Shown: in pieces, positions 1 through 11,244 of the stretch | How the letters are laid out: the number at the start of each line of letters is the position of its first letter | Position numbering within the stretch: the stretch's first letter is position 1 | Source: Ignavibacterium sp. | GTDB lineage: Bacteria; Bacteroidota; Ignavibacteria; Ignavibacteriales; Ignavibacteriaceae | Assembly (NCBI GenBank): GCA_018335755.1 | Contig: JAGXRK010000050.1 | Coordinates: 62,001-126,000, forward strand | Reading direction: 5' to 3' | Length of the DNA: 64,000 nt | Translations under genes and position numbers: made by a program | The notes under the pieces: generated by a model | Database searches by the model: none | The model's input: only the letters and a program-made list of their open reading frames with translations | Told to the model about the DNA's origin: nothing

Positions 1-1570
1 TGATTGTAGCAAGTGTTTGAGAATCACGTTCAACTTTTACATTTTCTTTAGCTTCGATTGCCTGATGAAGACCATCTGAATATCTTCTCCCGGGAAGGAT
101 ACGGCCTGTAAACTCATCAACTATTGCTATTTTTCCGTCTTCAGTAATAACATATTGATCGTCTTTTTCAAAAAGTGAATAAGCACGCAGAAGCTGGTTT
201 ATAGTATGTATTCTTTCACTGGCAACGGAGTATCTTTTATACAACTCATCCTTACGCTTTACTTTCTCTTCCGGTGAAAGGTTTGGATCATTTTCAAACT
301 TGCTTATCTCAGTTCCAAGATCGGGAAGCACAAAATATTCTTTTTCTATACCGCTTCCTCTCGCAAGTTCTTCTCTTCCTTTTTCAGTCGTGTCTATACT
401 GTGATTTCTTTCATCAATAACAAAGTACAATTCGTCATCGATGATGTACATATTTTTTGCTTTTTCGCGAAGGAATTCAAGTTCAGTTGTCTGCATTAAT
501 TTTTTGTAAGAAGGCTCAGAAAATATTTTAGCAAGTTTTTTACTTTTGGGTAATCCGCGATGTGCTCTTAGGAGGAGTATTCCGGCTTCCCTTTCATTGC
601 TGTTATCAGACTGCAGTATTTGTTCGGCTTCCTGAACGAGTTTTGCAACAAGATTTGTCTGAAGCTTGTAGAGACGTTCAACTTTAGGGCGCATATCATA
701 GAACTGATGATCATCGCGGTCCACCTGACCGGATATTATAAGCGGTGTTCTTGCTTCGTCTATCAATACTGAGTCAACTTCATCAACAATTGCATAGTTA
801 TGTTTTCTCTGAACCTGGTATTCAAGTCCAACGGCCATATTATCGCGCAAATAATCAAAACCGAATTCGTTATTAGTTCCATAAGTGATATCGCAATTAT
901 ATTGTTCTCTGCGCTGGGCAGGGTCCATTGTATTAAGAATGCAGCCAACTTTCAATCCGTGAAATTTAAATATCTCACCCATCCATTCACTATCTCGTTT
1001 GGCAAGATAATCGTTAACTGTAATAAGATGAACACCCCTACCTGTAAGTGCATTTAGGAATATCGGAAGAGTAGCTACAAGTGTTTTACCTTCTCCTGTA
1101 GCCATTTCTGCTATTTTACCTTGATGAAGAACAATGCCGCCTATCAGCTGCACATCGTAAGGAATCATTTCCCAGGTAATTTTATTTTCGGCAACTGTCC
1201 AACTTTTTCCGTATAATCTTTCGCATGTAGATTTAACAACGGCAAAAGCTTCAGGAAGCAGTTCATCAAGTAAAGTTTCATATTCATCATCTAACTGATC
1301 TTCAAGTTCTTCAATTTCATCATAAGCGGAAGTTCTGTCAAAATCTTCATCGGACTGAAGTCTTTTTTTAATTTCTTCAATTTTATTTCTTGTTTCCAGG
1401 GTTCTTTCCTGGATAATACTTTTTAATTCTGCAGTTTTATTTCTTAACTCATCATCGCTAAGTTTTTTAAATTCTTCGTGATGTTTATTAATTTCCGGAA
1501 CTATCGGCCATAGAGATTTTAAATCTTTTTCGTGTTTATCACCAAAAATTTTCTTGAACAAATTTATCAT
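1..1570 (-). CDS. secA: Preprotein translocase subunit SecA, N-terminal part (C-terminus lies left of the window)
   Basis: Manual minus-strand translation from CAT at 1568-1570: [28 protein letters not shown]...[58 protein letters not shown]...[16 protein letters not shown]...[20 protein letters not shown]. These are SecA DEAD motor motifs. Not in the ORF track because it is open at the edge. Confidence 0.97.
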   Translation of the reverse strand, partial: MINLFKKIFGDKHEKDLKSLWPIVPEINKHHEEFKKLSDDELRNKTAELKSIIQERTLETRNKIEEIKKRLQSDEDFDRTSAYDEIEELEDQLDDEYETLLDELLPEAFAVVKSTCERLYGKSWTVAENKITWEMIPYDVQLIGGIVLHQGKIAEMATGEGKTLVATLPIFLNALTGRGVHLITVNDYLAKRDSEWMGEIFKFHGLKVGCILNTMDPAQRREQYNCDITYGTNNEFGFDYLRDNMAVGLEYQVQRKHNYAIVDEVDSVLIDEARTPLIISGQVDRDDHQFYDMRPKVERLYKLQTNLVAKLVQEAEQILQSDNSNEREAGILLLRAHRGLPKSKKLAKIFSEPSYKKLMQTTELEFLREKAKNMYIIDDELYFVIDERNHSIDTTEKGREELARGSGIEKEYFVLPDLGTEISKFENDPNLSPEEKVKRKDELYKRYSVASERIHTINQLLRAYSLFEKDDQYVITEDGKIAIVDEFTGRILPGRRYSDGLHQAIEAKENVKVERDSQTLATI

Positions 1571-2030
1571 TTATTAAAATTCCTGAATTCTTATTGATAT
1601 TTAAAATTAAGCACGTGTGTTTTGATATGCAATTTACGAAATTTTGCACACTGCTTCACTGTTTTGTTCTTGTGGTTATTGTTTTGTAAAGAATGCTTTT
1701 TCTCAATCATTAAGAGATTATAAGTAAAATGAATCCTGGTTTAGCAAATAATCTTTAAATCAGCCTGTGCTGCGGAGTTATTCAATCAAAAAACTAAATA
1801 TATTTTAGTTTTAAGTCCAAATTCACGTCATAATTATAAATAATTTGAACAACATTTTTTTACAAGCTGTATGTAATCCAAAGGGAATTTTTACCGTTAA
1901 ATTTTTCTTAAATACCTGTGGAAAAACTAAGGCTTTATAAAACCTGATTTAGATATAAATTCAGCTAAATATTGTACTAAATACAGATCAACTGGCAGGC
2001 CTGTAATTGGCATGACAATTGGATGTGTAA

Positions 2031-3626
2031 ATGATTATGAAGTTGATAATAACAAAGCTAGTGGCTGATTATAGAATTTTAGTAATACTCGTGCTTCCCT
2101 TCTTGACTAATTCATGTTTTGAAGTACCTGATGATCTGATTGTACCGCGTTGGTCGGTTGACCTTAATTTGCCGATAGTCAACCAGGAATACACTATTGA
2201 TGAATTATTAAAAGATGATACAAAAATCACAATTGACACGGTTAATGGCAAGAGTATTTATATTCTGCAATCAGATACATATGAGTTAGATTCTGATATC
2301 GGTGAATTTATCAGTTTAGATTCTGAATCCTCTCTTCAGAATATTCCATTGCCAGCCTCAAACACCGATAGTGCAATTTTATATATTGAACTACCGGAAG
2401 GAGTTGAATTAGACAGCGCTTTTTTTGAGCAAGGTATATTGGCTTTTTCGGTTAATAATCCATCACTTTACACAGCAAACATCAGTTTACATATTCCCGG
2501 GATTCTAACTCCCGCTGGTGAAAAATTAATTTTTAATATGACTGCTCTTGCATCAGGAAGAGATTCTGTTTTTTATAACTTAATCAATCATTCTTACAAA
2601 GTACCGGCTGGTCAGCCGCAAAACAGGAAAAATTCATTTCAAATAATTGCAAGAGTCACTTCAGCTGTTCCTGAGCAAACATTTGTTTTTGCGAGTTACT
2701 ATTTAAATGATTTTGCATTCCAATGCGCTACAGGTTTTCTGCCTCCTAAGTTACTTGGAAGTCAGATTGAGACATATAAGTTCAATTTAGACAGTGTTAA
2801 TAATTATCAAAATAACATTACTCTCAAAGAGGCAAGTCTAAGACTGGCTGCATCATATATCTCTCCGGCATCAAATCCTATTGGTGTTGAGATATATAAT
2901 TTAACTGTAATGGGAAAAAGAAATAATGGTGAACAGTTTTATCTCCTTGATTCTGCTGGAAATATTTATCATTCTATTAAGTTTTATAATGAATACTCGG
3001 AAAAAATATACACTGAGCAAAATAGTAATATAAATGAATTTATAGCATTCCTTCCCGATACTGTTATTCTGATATCAGATTATCTTATGAACCCGGATAA
3101 TAAGCGCGGAACTGCAACGAATGAGGATGTGATAAAAATTGAAACTGATTTTTCCACTAAAAGCTACTTTACTCTGAATAACATAAATATAAAAGATTAT
3201 TCAACCCTTGAAATGAACGGTGATGACAGGTGGCTGATAAGAAACAACAGTTATGGGGTCTTCACTATCGAAATTGATAATTCCATACCTCTTGGTATCT
3301 GGCTTAAACTTGATCTCAGAGATCAAAACAATAATTTTCTTTTCACTATTACTAAAGATAGCAACGGCATTGACTCGGTCTATTTTCAACCTGCAGTAGT
3401 AGATGCAAATGGCGAAGTTATATCATCACAAGTTAATCCGCCTCTAAGAATAACTCTCAATTCGGAACAGATTCAGCTTTTATCAAATTCTTATAACGTT
3501 AATTATTCGATTTCTGTGTCAACTTCAAATATCAATCAGTCCGATCCACCTACGGTAGCAATCAGACCATCAGCCGGGATAAAGATTCGGTCATATGGTT
3601 CTATAAGTTTTGAGGCAGGCAATTAG
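2031..3626 (+). CDS. Hypothetical secreted/lipoprotein-like protein
   Basis: 531 aa ORF, N-terminal hydrophobic segment ending LTNSC (lipobox-like), beta-rich repetitive extracellular-type sequence; no family recognised. Confidence 0.6.
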   Translation: MIMKLIITKLVADYRILVILVLPFLTNSCFEVPDDLIVPRWSVDLNLPIVNQEYTIDELLKDDTKITIDTVNGKSIYILQSDTYELDSDIGEFISLDSESSLQNIPLPASNTDSAILYIELPEGVELDSAFFEQGILAFSVNNPSLYTANISLHIPGILTPAGEKLIFNMTALASGRDSVFYNLINHSYKVPAGQPQNRKNSFQIIARVTSAVPEQTFVFASYYLNDFAFQCATGFLPPKLLGSQIETYKFNLDSVNNYQNNITLKEASLRLAASYISPASNPIGVEIYNLTVMGKRNNGEQFYLLDSAGNIYHSIKFYNEYSEKIYTEQNSNINEFIAFLPDTVILISDYLMNPDNKRGTATNEDVIKIETDFSTKSYFTLNNINIKDYSTLEMNGDDRWLIRNNSYGVFTIEIDNSIPLGIWLKLDLRDQNNNFLFTITKDSNGIDSVYFQPAVVDANGEVISSQVNPPLRITLNSEQIQLLSNSYNVNYSISVSTSNINQSDPPTVAIRPSAGIKIRSYGSISFEAGN

Positions 3627-3636
3627 TAATAATATT

Positions 3637-5055
3637 ATGATGATTTTGAAAAAAAATATTTTTGTATTGATTTTGTTTTTATCGATGATAAATTCATTAC
3701 AAGCTCAATTTGGTTCCTTCGGTTCAATTGATCCTCGCAGCCAGGGCCTTGGAGGAACATCCAACTCTGTTTCGCAAGGTATCTATTCAATAGGCAATAA
3801 TCCTGCAAATCTTATACTTAGTGATAAAATATTTATCGATTTTCTAACATTACTTCCTTTCCCTTCGGTAACAATAAATTCAGGTTCAAATTATATTTCG
3901 CTGGATGATATTAACTATTTTTTTGGAGGCATTGATGGTCAAGCGAGGATACTTACTGATGCTGATAAAGAAAGATTTACAGAATTTATGGAGAATGGAG
4001 GTTTACTATTTGGAACCGGAGCTTATTCAATTTTTTCTTTCGGTATTAATCTTAAAGAAGAAATAGGCTCATTTGCATTCACTATAACTGATGCAGTCGG
4101 CGTTAATTTGAATCTGCCCAGGGCACTACCGGAATTATTCCTCAATGGAAATCAATTGAGTAAAACATTTAATCTGGATGATTCTGACGTAAAAGCCTGG
4201 TGGATAAGAAGCTATGCAATAACACATGCACGTGAAATTTCAACACATAATTTTCCATGGTTCGACCAGATTGCAGTTGGTGTCTCTTTGAAGTTTATTA
4301 ACGGTTTTTCTTATATAGGAACAGAGCGCTCAAATTATAATTTTACTACCGGTCCCTCCTACGAAATTACTGGAAGTGCAGATATGCTGGGTTATTCATC
4401 ATTCTCGGATGCATTTGGGGTGAAATACGATTTTGATACAGTACAAAATAAAGGGGCATTTAACCTGTTTCCCTCCCCTGCTGGAAGTGGTTTCGGGCTG
4501 GACTTTGGTTTTACTGCCAAACAAAATAACTGGACTTTTTCCCTTGCGTTAACTGACATCGGCAAGATTAACTGGTATAAAAATGCCGCTGAATTCTCCT
4601 CTTTTGGTAAGATATATGTTGACGACATCCTAAATAATGATCAAATTGATACCTTAGAAAACAGGCTGAAAGGCAACAGCAGAAAAATTGATAATTTCTC
4701 AACTGCATTACCCGCTGCTTTACGTTTTGGTGCCTCTTATCTTTTTAATGAACCAATTGTGCCGGGTTCCTTGTTGCTGGCAATTGACTACGATCAAGGC
4801 TTTAATAATTTGCCAGGAAATTCAAAATACCCTCTCTTATCTTTCGGTGCTGAATGGAAGCCAATGGATTGGATACCTTATATTAGAACCGGATTTTCTT
4901 TTAATTCCGATTTTGGAATAAACTGGTCAGCTGGCCTTGGGATAGATATTAATGTAGTGGAAATCCATATAGCGAGTTCAACTATGCAGTCATTCTTGGC
5001 TCCAAAGTATACCAGGCGAATAGGTTTTTCTATAGGAAGCAGGTGGAAAATATAG
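3637..5055 (+). CDS. Outer-membrane beta-barrel protein (DUF5723-like)
   Basis: ORF track start at 3610 is TTG; ATG at 3637/3640 precedes a good signal peptide (MMILKKNIFVLILFLSMINSLQAQ). 'GSIDPRSQGLGGTSNSVSQGIYSIGNNPANL' and repeated aromatic/glycine beta-strand pattern ending in an aromatic-rich terminus. Confidence 0.6.
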   Translation: MMILKKNIFVLILFLSMINSLQAQFGSFGSIDPRSQGLGGTSNSVSQGIYSIGNNPANLILSDKIFIDFLTLLPFPSVTINSGSNYISLDDINYFFGGIDGQARILTDADKERFTEFMENGGLLFGTGAYSIFSFGINLKEEIGSFAFTITDAVGVNLNLPRALPELFLNGNQLSKTFNLDDSDVKAWWIRSYAITHAREISTHNFPWFDQIAVGVSLKFINGFSYIGTERSNYNFTTGPSYEITGSADMLGYSSFSDAFGVKYDFDTVQNKGAFNLFPSPAGSGFGLDFGFTAKQNNWTFSLALTDIGKINWYKNAAEFSSFGKIYVDDILNNDQIDTLENRLKGNSRKIDNFSTALPAALRFGASYLFNEPIVPGSLLLAIDYDQGFNNLPGNSKYPLLSFGAEWKPMDWIPYIRTGFSFNSDFGINWSAGLGIDINVVEIHIASSTMQSFLAPKYTRRIGFSIGSRWKI

Positions 5056-5309
5056 AATATCTTTTTTCTGTTCTTGAATAAAGCAATTAACTTTCCATTA
5101 ATTGTAATTCATTGTTTAAAATTTTCCACCTCAAACTTTTCTTTTTGTTCTTTACCTGTTTATTACCTTGTAAGCACAACAGTATCTAAAAAGATCATTA
5201 ATTAACTTCATATTTTTTCCATTTCATATTTCTGCGGCGTTGTTTCTGCGAAGAATATTTTACGAGGTAAATATTTTTATTTATGTTTAAGAAAAGAATT
5301 ATCTGAAGA

Positions 5310-8108
5310 ATGCAGAGATTAAAAAAGCTCTCGAAAGATTTTATTCATAAACTAACCGATTTTTCAGGCGGCACATTAGATTCCGATAAGTTTGAAAAAA
5401 TCATTCAACTAGTTGAAAGTGAAATTAAACTTCATTATTTCACTTCATCTTCCGAATCAAATCTTCTGCGAATAATTGAAAACCAGTTTGATAGAATTTT
5501 CTTTTTAAAGGAATGTATAAAATATCCGCATCATATTGAAGTGCTGGTAAATATTGCAACTAACAGCAATTACCTGTCTGATATTCTTGTCCGTAACCCT
5601 GAATACTTTTTTATTATAACTAATCCTGATAAGCTTAGGAATCCATTAAATGATAAAGATTATGAAAAACTTATTTATGAAACAGTTAACAGATTTAAAA
5701 CATTTGAAGGCAAAGTTAATGCTCTTAGGAATCTAAAGAGGAGAGAATTTTTAAGAATTGGTGTCACGGATATTTATGTCAATGAAAAGTTGGAAAGAGT
5801 AACTTACGAACTTTCACTGCTTGCAAAAGCAATAACTTCGGCTTTGTTCTATTTATGTTATCAGGAAATACTTTCAAAGTATAAAATTGAAAAATTATCT
5901 AATAAGTATTGTCTGATTGCACTTGGTAAATTAGGTGGAGGTGAACTTAACTATAGTTCCGATATTGATCTGATTGCATTTACTGATAAAAATACATTTA
6001 TCAAAAACAAAATTTATTTTAATCAAATACTCACCGAGACAGTGCAACTTTTTATTGAGCAGGCGTCTTCGATTACACCAAAAGGTTTTCTATACCGCGT
6101 CGATTTCCGTTTAAGACCGGATGGGCGAAATGCTCCTCTGTGTGCTTCATTTAACCAGTATCTGCATTATTATGAAATGCGTGGTGAGAATTGGGAAAGA
6201 CAGATGCTGATAAAATGCAGTTTTATCTGCGGAAGTTCCTCGCTGTATAAAAAGTTTTTTTCTTTTGTTGGAAAATTTACTTATCCATCATCATTCCGCG
6301 TCTCGCCTTTGGTGCAGATTAAAAAATTAAAAGCTAATATCGAAAAATCAGTTTCCGCAGAAACAGATATTAAAACTCTACCCGGTGGATTACGCGATAT
6401 TGAGTTTTCTGTTCAGGCATTACAATTACTAAATGGTGGTAGAATCCCGCACATCCGAACAGGAAATACTTTAAATGCAATAAAATTTCTGCAGGAATGC
6501 AACCTGCTGAGTGATAACGAATCGAAAAGCTTCACAGAAGCATATATCTTTTACAGAAAAGTTGAACATTACCTTCAGTTGATGAACAATGCACAGACAC
6601 ACACCATTCCTGAGTCCGGGGAGCTCCTCTATAAATTAGGAAGATACTTTGGATTCAATACAATTGATAAATTTCAAGATACCGTAGAAGTTCACAGAAA
6701 AAAAGTATCTGAAATATATAAATCAATTACTGGCGAAGCAGAGGATACTACAATTACTTTTTTAACTGATATAAATTTTACAGATAAGAAAAGAGCGCAC
6801 AATAACTTTGAGTTTCTTCAATACGGCAAAGGAATTCTTGCAGCCAAAAAATTTGATGCTCTTACAATTTCATCATTTGAGATTATAAGCTCCACACTAA
6901 TAAACTATTTAAAAAATTCACCTGCTCCGGATCAGGTGCTGGATAATTTTGCAAGAATAATAAAAACTGCGCAGTTCCCGGGAATATGGTATAAAGAGTT
7001 TGCAGATTTTAATTATTTTCAACTCTTCTTAAGAACTTGCGAATATTCGCAGTATACAATTAATCTTTTTGCCGAAGACAAGTACCTGAGAGATCTTTTT
7101 CTTTCCCGAAAATGTTTTAAGAAGATTGATAAAACCTCTATTCCAGACTTTAGCACAAAAGAATTTTTATTTACACTATCTATTCAATATACAACAGGTT
7201 TGATAAATACGGAATTTGTCAATTCATATCTATCTGGTTTTATCTTAAATAAAATTAAGGGTATAAGCGATACTTTTTCCACTAATAAGAAATGGCAAAA
7301 TGATTTTCTGATAATCGGACTGGGAAGTTTTGGTGCAAAAGAATTAACATTTACTTCGGATATTGATTTGATATTTGTTGTAAATGGCTTAAATAAATAT
7401 CCGCAAGTTCAAAATGAGTTTCAGGAATTACTTTCAGAAATAAAAAAGGTGTTATCGCCTTTTGAAGTAGACTGCAGGCTGAGGCCGGAAGGAAAAAGCA
7501 GTTACCTGGTTTGGGATCAGCATACTTATTCTGAATACCTGAAAAGCCGGGCAAGAGTCTGGGAACTTCAGGCGTTTCTTAAGGCTTCATATGTTAATGG
7601 AAATATCAATCAATACAACTCACTTACAAAAGGGTTCATCTCACGCCTGAAAAGTCTTGATACATTTTTTGTTAAAAAAGAAATGATGGAAATGAGAAAG
7701 AAACTTTCGGCAAGCGGACCTATTTCCTCTGCTGCTGATATAAAAAAATCTACAGGCGGATTAACTGACATTGAATTTATTGTTTCTTATCTGTTATTAA
7801 CAAATTATAATTATGTAAAAAAATGTATAGGTGCCGGAACACAAAAATCAGTAAATACTTTATCTTTGGACAAGCAAATCAAAATTAATTTAAATAAGAT
7901 GGCAGAATATTTCAGGACATTAAAGAATATTGAACTTGCAAATAAAATTTTGTTCGATACAAGATCATCAAGAATTCCTGCCGATGAAATTAAACTAAAA
8001 AAGTTATCATTATTCCTGGATTATAAAGATCATAAATCTTTTTTGAACGAGTTAAATAATGTATTAGTTAAAAATGCAAAATTTTATTTTGAGGTATTTA
8101 ATAACTAA
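5310..8108 (+). CDS. glnE: Bifunctional glutamine synthetase adenylyltransferase/deadenylase (GlnE)
   Basis: 932 aa with two nucleotidyltransferase halves: CLIALGKLGGGELNYSSDIDLIAF...PGGLRDIEFSVQALQLLNGG and FLIIGLGSFGAKELTFTSDIDLIFV...STGGLTDIEFIVSYLLL. Confidence 0.9.
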   Translation: MQRLKKLSKDFIHKLTDFSGGTLDSDKFEKIIQLVESEIKLHYFTSSSESNLLRIIENQFDRIFFLKECIKYPHHIEVLVNIATNSNYLSDILVRNPEYFFIITNPDKLRNPLNDKDYEKLIYETVNRFKTFEGKVNALRNLKRREFLRIGVTDIYVNEKLERVTYELSLLAKAITSALFYLCYQEILSKYKIEKLSNKYCLIALGKLGGGELNYSSDIDLIAFTDKNTFIKNKIYFNQILTETVQLFIEQASSITPKGFLYRVDFRLRPDGRNAPLCASFNQYLHYYEMRGENWERQMLIKCSFICGSSSLYKKFFSFVGKFTYPSSFRVSPLVQIKKLKANIEKSVSAETDIKTLPGGLRDIEFSVQALQLLNGGRIPHIRTGNTLNAIKFLQECNLLSDNESKSFTEAYIFYRKVEHYLQLMNNAQTHTIPESGELLYKLGRYFGFNTIDKFQDTVEVHRKKVSEIYKSITGEAEDTTITFLTDINFTDKKRAHNNFEFLQYGKGILAAKKFDALTISSFEIISSTLINYLKNSPAPDQVLDNFARIIKTAQFPGIWYKEFADFNYFQLFLRTCEYSQYTINLFAEDKYLRDLFLSRKCFKKIDKTSIPDFSTKEFLFTLSIQYTTGLINTEFVNSYLSGFILNKIKGISDTFSTNKKWQNDFLIIGLGSFGAKELTFTSDIDLIFVVNGLNKYPQVQNEFQELLSEIKKVLSPFEVDCRLRPEGKSSYLVWDQHTYSEYLKSRARVWELQAFLKASYVNGNINQYNSLTKGFISRLKSLDTFFVKKEMMEMRKKLSASGPISSAADIKKSTGGLTDIEFIVSYLLLTNYNYVKKCIGAGTQKSVNTLSLDKQIKINLNKMAEYFRTLKNIELANKILFDTRSSRIPADEIKLKKLSLFLDYKDHKSFLNELNNVLVKNAKFYFEVFNN

Positions 8109-8195
8109 TTATAATTCTTAAATTCTAAACTAAATGTTTACTAATTTTATTTTTATTAGAAGCTGATTTAAAATATACCTGATCAACATTACATT

Positions 8196-10154
8196 ATGAA
8201 TCTACTGTCAAAATATTATTACTTATTGACCGGCTTAACAGTATTTATAGTTTACCTTTTTACACTGGCGCCCTCTGTAATTCAAATAGATACAGGCGAG
8301 TTAGCTGCAGTTCAGGCAACACTTGGCATTGCACACCCTACGGGATATCCGCTTTACACAATAATTGGTTACCTATTTTCCAAAATTCCATTGCCGTTCA
8401 CAACAATCTATCAGCTGAATTTGCTTGCTGCTATTTACTGTGCGCTTGCAGTTTCAGTATTTACCTATACTTCAAAGTTTATTCTTGATAATATTGAAGT
8501 CTTCAGCTTTCAGAAGAAAAGCTCAGCAGTAAAAAAAGATAAGAAGGATAAAAGAAAAAAATCTATAGAAGTAAAATCAGCAAAACCTGTATTAGAGTTT
8601 AATGAATCAATAAAAATATTAAGTTCTGTTTTAGCAGGATTATCATTGGCATTCAGCAAAACTTTCTGGTTTCAAAGCACATCTGTTGAAGTTTATTCAT
8701 TTCATTTACTGCTAATGAGTTTGATAATATTATCTCTTATTAAAGCTTTTGTGAATAGAAACGAATCATCAGATGATCTAAAAACAAAAAGCTGGCTGTG
8801 GTTTGCTTTTTTTCTTGCTCTCGGTTTTACAAATCACATGACAACTTTACTGATACTTCCCGGTGTTGCATATCTTTATTTTACAAGGTGGGGCTTTAAC
8901 AAAAACAGTGTGTTTCGAATTGGAATAATGCTGCTTGTATTCTTCTCTGTTTTAGTTCTGGTTTATTCATATTTCCCTATCCGTGCTGCTCGAGAGCCAT
9001 ACTTAAATTGGGGCAATCCTGTTGACTGGGAAAGAATTTACAGGCACATAAGCGGATTTCAATATCAGGTATGGCTGTTCTCCTCGGCTGATGTTGCAAA
9101 AAAGCAGTTTGAATATTTTATAAATAATTTTACATCAGAGTATTCAATAACAACAATTATTGTTTTATTCGGGGTAATAATAAGTATAATCAGGTCTTCA
9201 AAGCTTTTTATATTCTTTTTAATATCGTTTGTTTTTACAGTTTTTTACTCTATAAACTATGATATAAATGATATCGATGCATATTTTTTGCTTGCATATA
9301 TATCACTCGCCTTTTTCAGTGTAATGGGATTTGCAAAAATATTTTATGAGTTATCAGAAAATAAAACTGTGAAAAGAATAGCAGTTGTAATAATTATCCT
9401 GCCCGTGTTAATACAAGCTTATTCAAACTATGACGAGGTAGATCAGAGCGAAGTGTATGTTTACGAAGATTACACTAAAGCGCTTATGAACAGTGTTGAA
9501 AAGGATGCTGTTATTTTCAGTTATCAATGGGATTATTTTCTCTCGGCATCATACTATTTTCAGTTTGTTGAAGATTTCAGACGGGATATTGCAGTGGTTG
9601 ATAAGGAACTACTAAGAAGATCCTGGTACTTTGTTCAGCTTGAAGCAAAATATCCCGGTCTTTTAGATGGAATAAAAAATGATATAACTCCTTTTCTTGA
9701 AGCTTTAAAACCATTTGAAAGAAAAGAAAACTTTGACAGCAATCTTCTTGAAACTTTGTTCAGAAGAATAATGACTAACTTAGTTGCCACTAATATTAAC
9801 AAGAGAGAATTTTATATTGCACCCGAAGTAGTGCAAAACGAAATGCAGCGCGGAGAGTTTTCTTTACCTGAAGGATATTTTATCGTCCCTCACCTTTTTA
9901 TGTTCAAGGTAACCAAAGAACAGAAATACATACCTGCACCGGATCCAGATTTTAACATCAGATTTCCAGAGAGGAAAGATCAATATGTAAATGCAATACA
10001 AAATTTTATAACGGGGATGCTTGTTAGCAGGGCTTTTTACGAGCTGCAGTATAATAAAATTAACAGGGCAAAAGTTTACTTAAATAAAATCAGAAAAGAT
10101 TTTCCTGAGACAAGAATTCCTCCGCAGCTTCAAAACCTGCTGGATGAGAACTAA
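8196..10154 (+). CDS. DUF2723 family polytopic membrane protein
   Basis: N-terminus LAPSVIQIDTGELAAVQATLGIAHPTGYPLYTIIGYLFSKIPL is characteristic of DUF2723; multiple TM segments. Confidence 0.85.
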   Translation: MNLLSKYYYLLTGLTVFIVYLFTLAPSVIQIDTGELAAVQATLGIAHPTGYPLYTIIGYLFSKIPLPFTTIYQLNLLAAIYCALAVSVFTYTSKFILDNIEVFSFQKKSSAVKKDKKDKRKKSIEVKSAKPVLEFNESIKILSSVLAGLSLAFSKTFWFQSTSVEVYSFHLLLMSLIILSLIKAFVNRNESSDDLKTKSWLWFAFFLALGFTNHMTTLLILPGVAYLYFTRWGFNKNSVFRIGIMLLVFFSVLVLVYSYFPIRAAREPYLNWGNPVDWERIYRHISGFQYQVWLFSSADVAKKQFEYFINNFTSEYSITTIIVLFGVIISIIRSSKLFIFFLISFVFTVFYSINYDINDIDAYFLLAYISLAFFSVMGFAKIFYELSENKTVKRIAVVIIILPVLIQAYSNYDEVDQSEVYVYEDYTKALMNSVEKDAVIFSYQWDYFLSASYYFQFVEDFRRDIAVVDKELLRRSWYFVQLEAKYPGLLDGIKNDITPFLEALKPFERKENFDSNLLETLFRRIMTNLVATNINKREFYIAPEVVQNEMQRGEFSLPEGYFIVPHLFMFKVTKEQKYIPAPDPDFNIRFPERKDQYVNAIQNFITGMLVSRAFYELQYNKINRAKVYLNKIRKDFPETRIPPQLQNLLDEN

Positions 10155-11242
10155 TCCTGTGCTGCTTTTAATAATTCTTTAATCCTGCTTTCTGAAAGTT
10201 CTTCTTTTGTAAGAAATGATTGAAGCATAACATCAACCTGCTGAATTAAATTGCGCTTGTAGTATTTTGGAGCATAAACAGAACCGTCGAGCATATAAAT
10301 TCTTTTGGACTTCTCATCGTAAAAGGTATAGTTAACAAATGGACCTCCCATGCCCTTAATGTTAAGATCCCATAAGCCTTGAGTAAAAATTGCATACCTT
10401 TCTTTAAAGTTAACTTCGTTCCAGGTAAAGAAATCTTCGGCGATTACTACATAAGCAGAGTCATCAGCAGTTAAGTAAAACTTTTGAGTTACCCTGTTCC
10501 GGATAGTTCTAATTGTATCTATATTAAGATATTCGGGCGTAGCGTTTTCAATCCAATGAATAAAAATCCATCTTTCCATATCACTGCCGGGGGATCGTCT
10601 TAGCCAAATAAAATTGCCTTCAGGCTTATCTAATGCCAGCTGAAAATCAGCTTGAACATAAATTACCCAGCCATAATCGCGTAAAAGTTTACCCTGGACG
10701 TCTCTTCGCTCATAGGTTCTGTTATAAAGACTTTCAAACAATCTTTTATCTGATATTTTTTGGTATGCATAAAGAATATTGTCTTTGTTTTTTAATACTT
10801 TAAATTCCAATTCCTGCATTGAAGGAGCCGTAAGAACTGTAACAAGTTGGTTCTTTGCCCAGAGATCATATCTTCTTAAAATAAAATCACTTTCTGTTAG
10901 AAATTTATCTCTTACACTTGAATCTATTATTGACTCAATAAATTGTGATGTGTATGAACCGGAACTAAGCGGAGCAATGATTACAATATTTTTTCGAGTT
11001 TTGAATTTATCAATCTGGTTATGAGAGATTCTTTTCAGATTAAAAAGTTTTTCAGGTAATGGAGTATTGATCTCGATTTCGAGAGCTGTTTCAAGAGCTA
11101 ATTTCAGTTCATCAAACTCAAGAGAATCAGCAACAATATAAATTTCATCTTCGGGTCCGATAGCGGGCTTTCTCGATGAATCGCAAGCAGCTAATAAAGA
11201 AACTAAAAACAAAATCAGAATGAATAAAAATATTTTTTTCAT
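10151..11242 (-). CDS. DUF4837 family lipoprotein
   Basis: Lipobox LLAAC; GEDEIYIVADSLEF-type N-terminus and FVNYTFYDEKSKRIYMLDGSVYAPKYYKRNLIQQVDVMLQSF C-terminus. Confidence 0.75.
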   Translation of the reverse strand: MKKIFLFILILFLVSLLAACDSSRKPAIGPEDEIYIVADSLEFDELKLALETALEIEINTPLPEKLFNLKRISHNQIDKFKTRKNIVIIAPLSSGSYTSQFIESIIDSSVRDKFLTESDFILRRYDLWAKNQLVTVLTAPSMQELEFKVLKNKDNILYAYQKISDKRLFESLYNRTYERRDVQGKLLRDYGWVIYVQADFQLALDKPEGNFIWLRRSPGSDMERWIFIHWIENATPEYLNIDTIRTIRNRVTQKFYLTADDSAYVVIAEDFFTWNEVNFKERYAIFTQGLWDLNIKGMGGPFVNYTFYDEKSKRIYMLDGSVYAPKYYKRNLIQQVDVMLQSFLTKEELSESRIKELLKAAQD

Positions 11243-11244
11243 AA

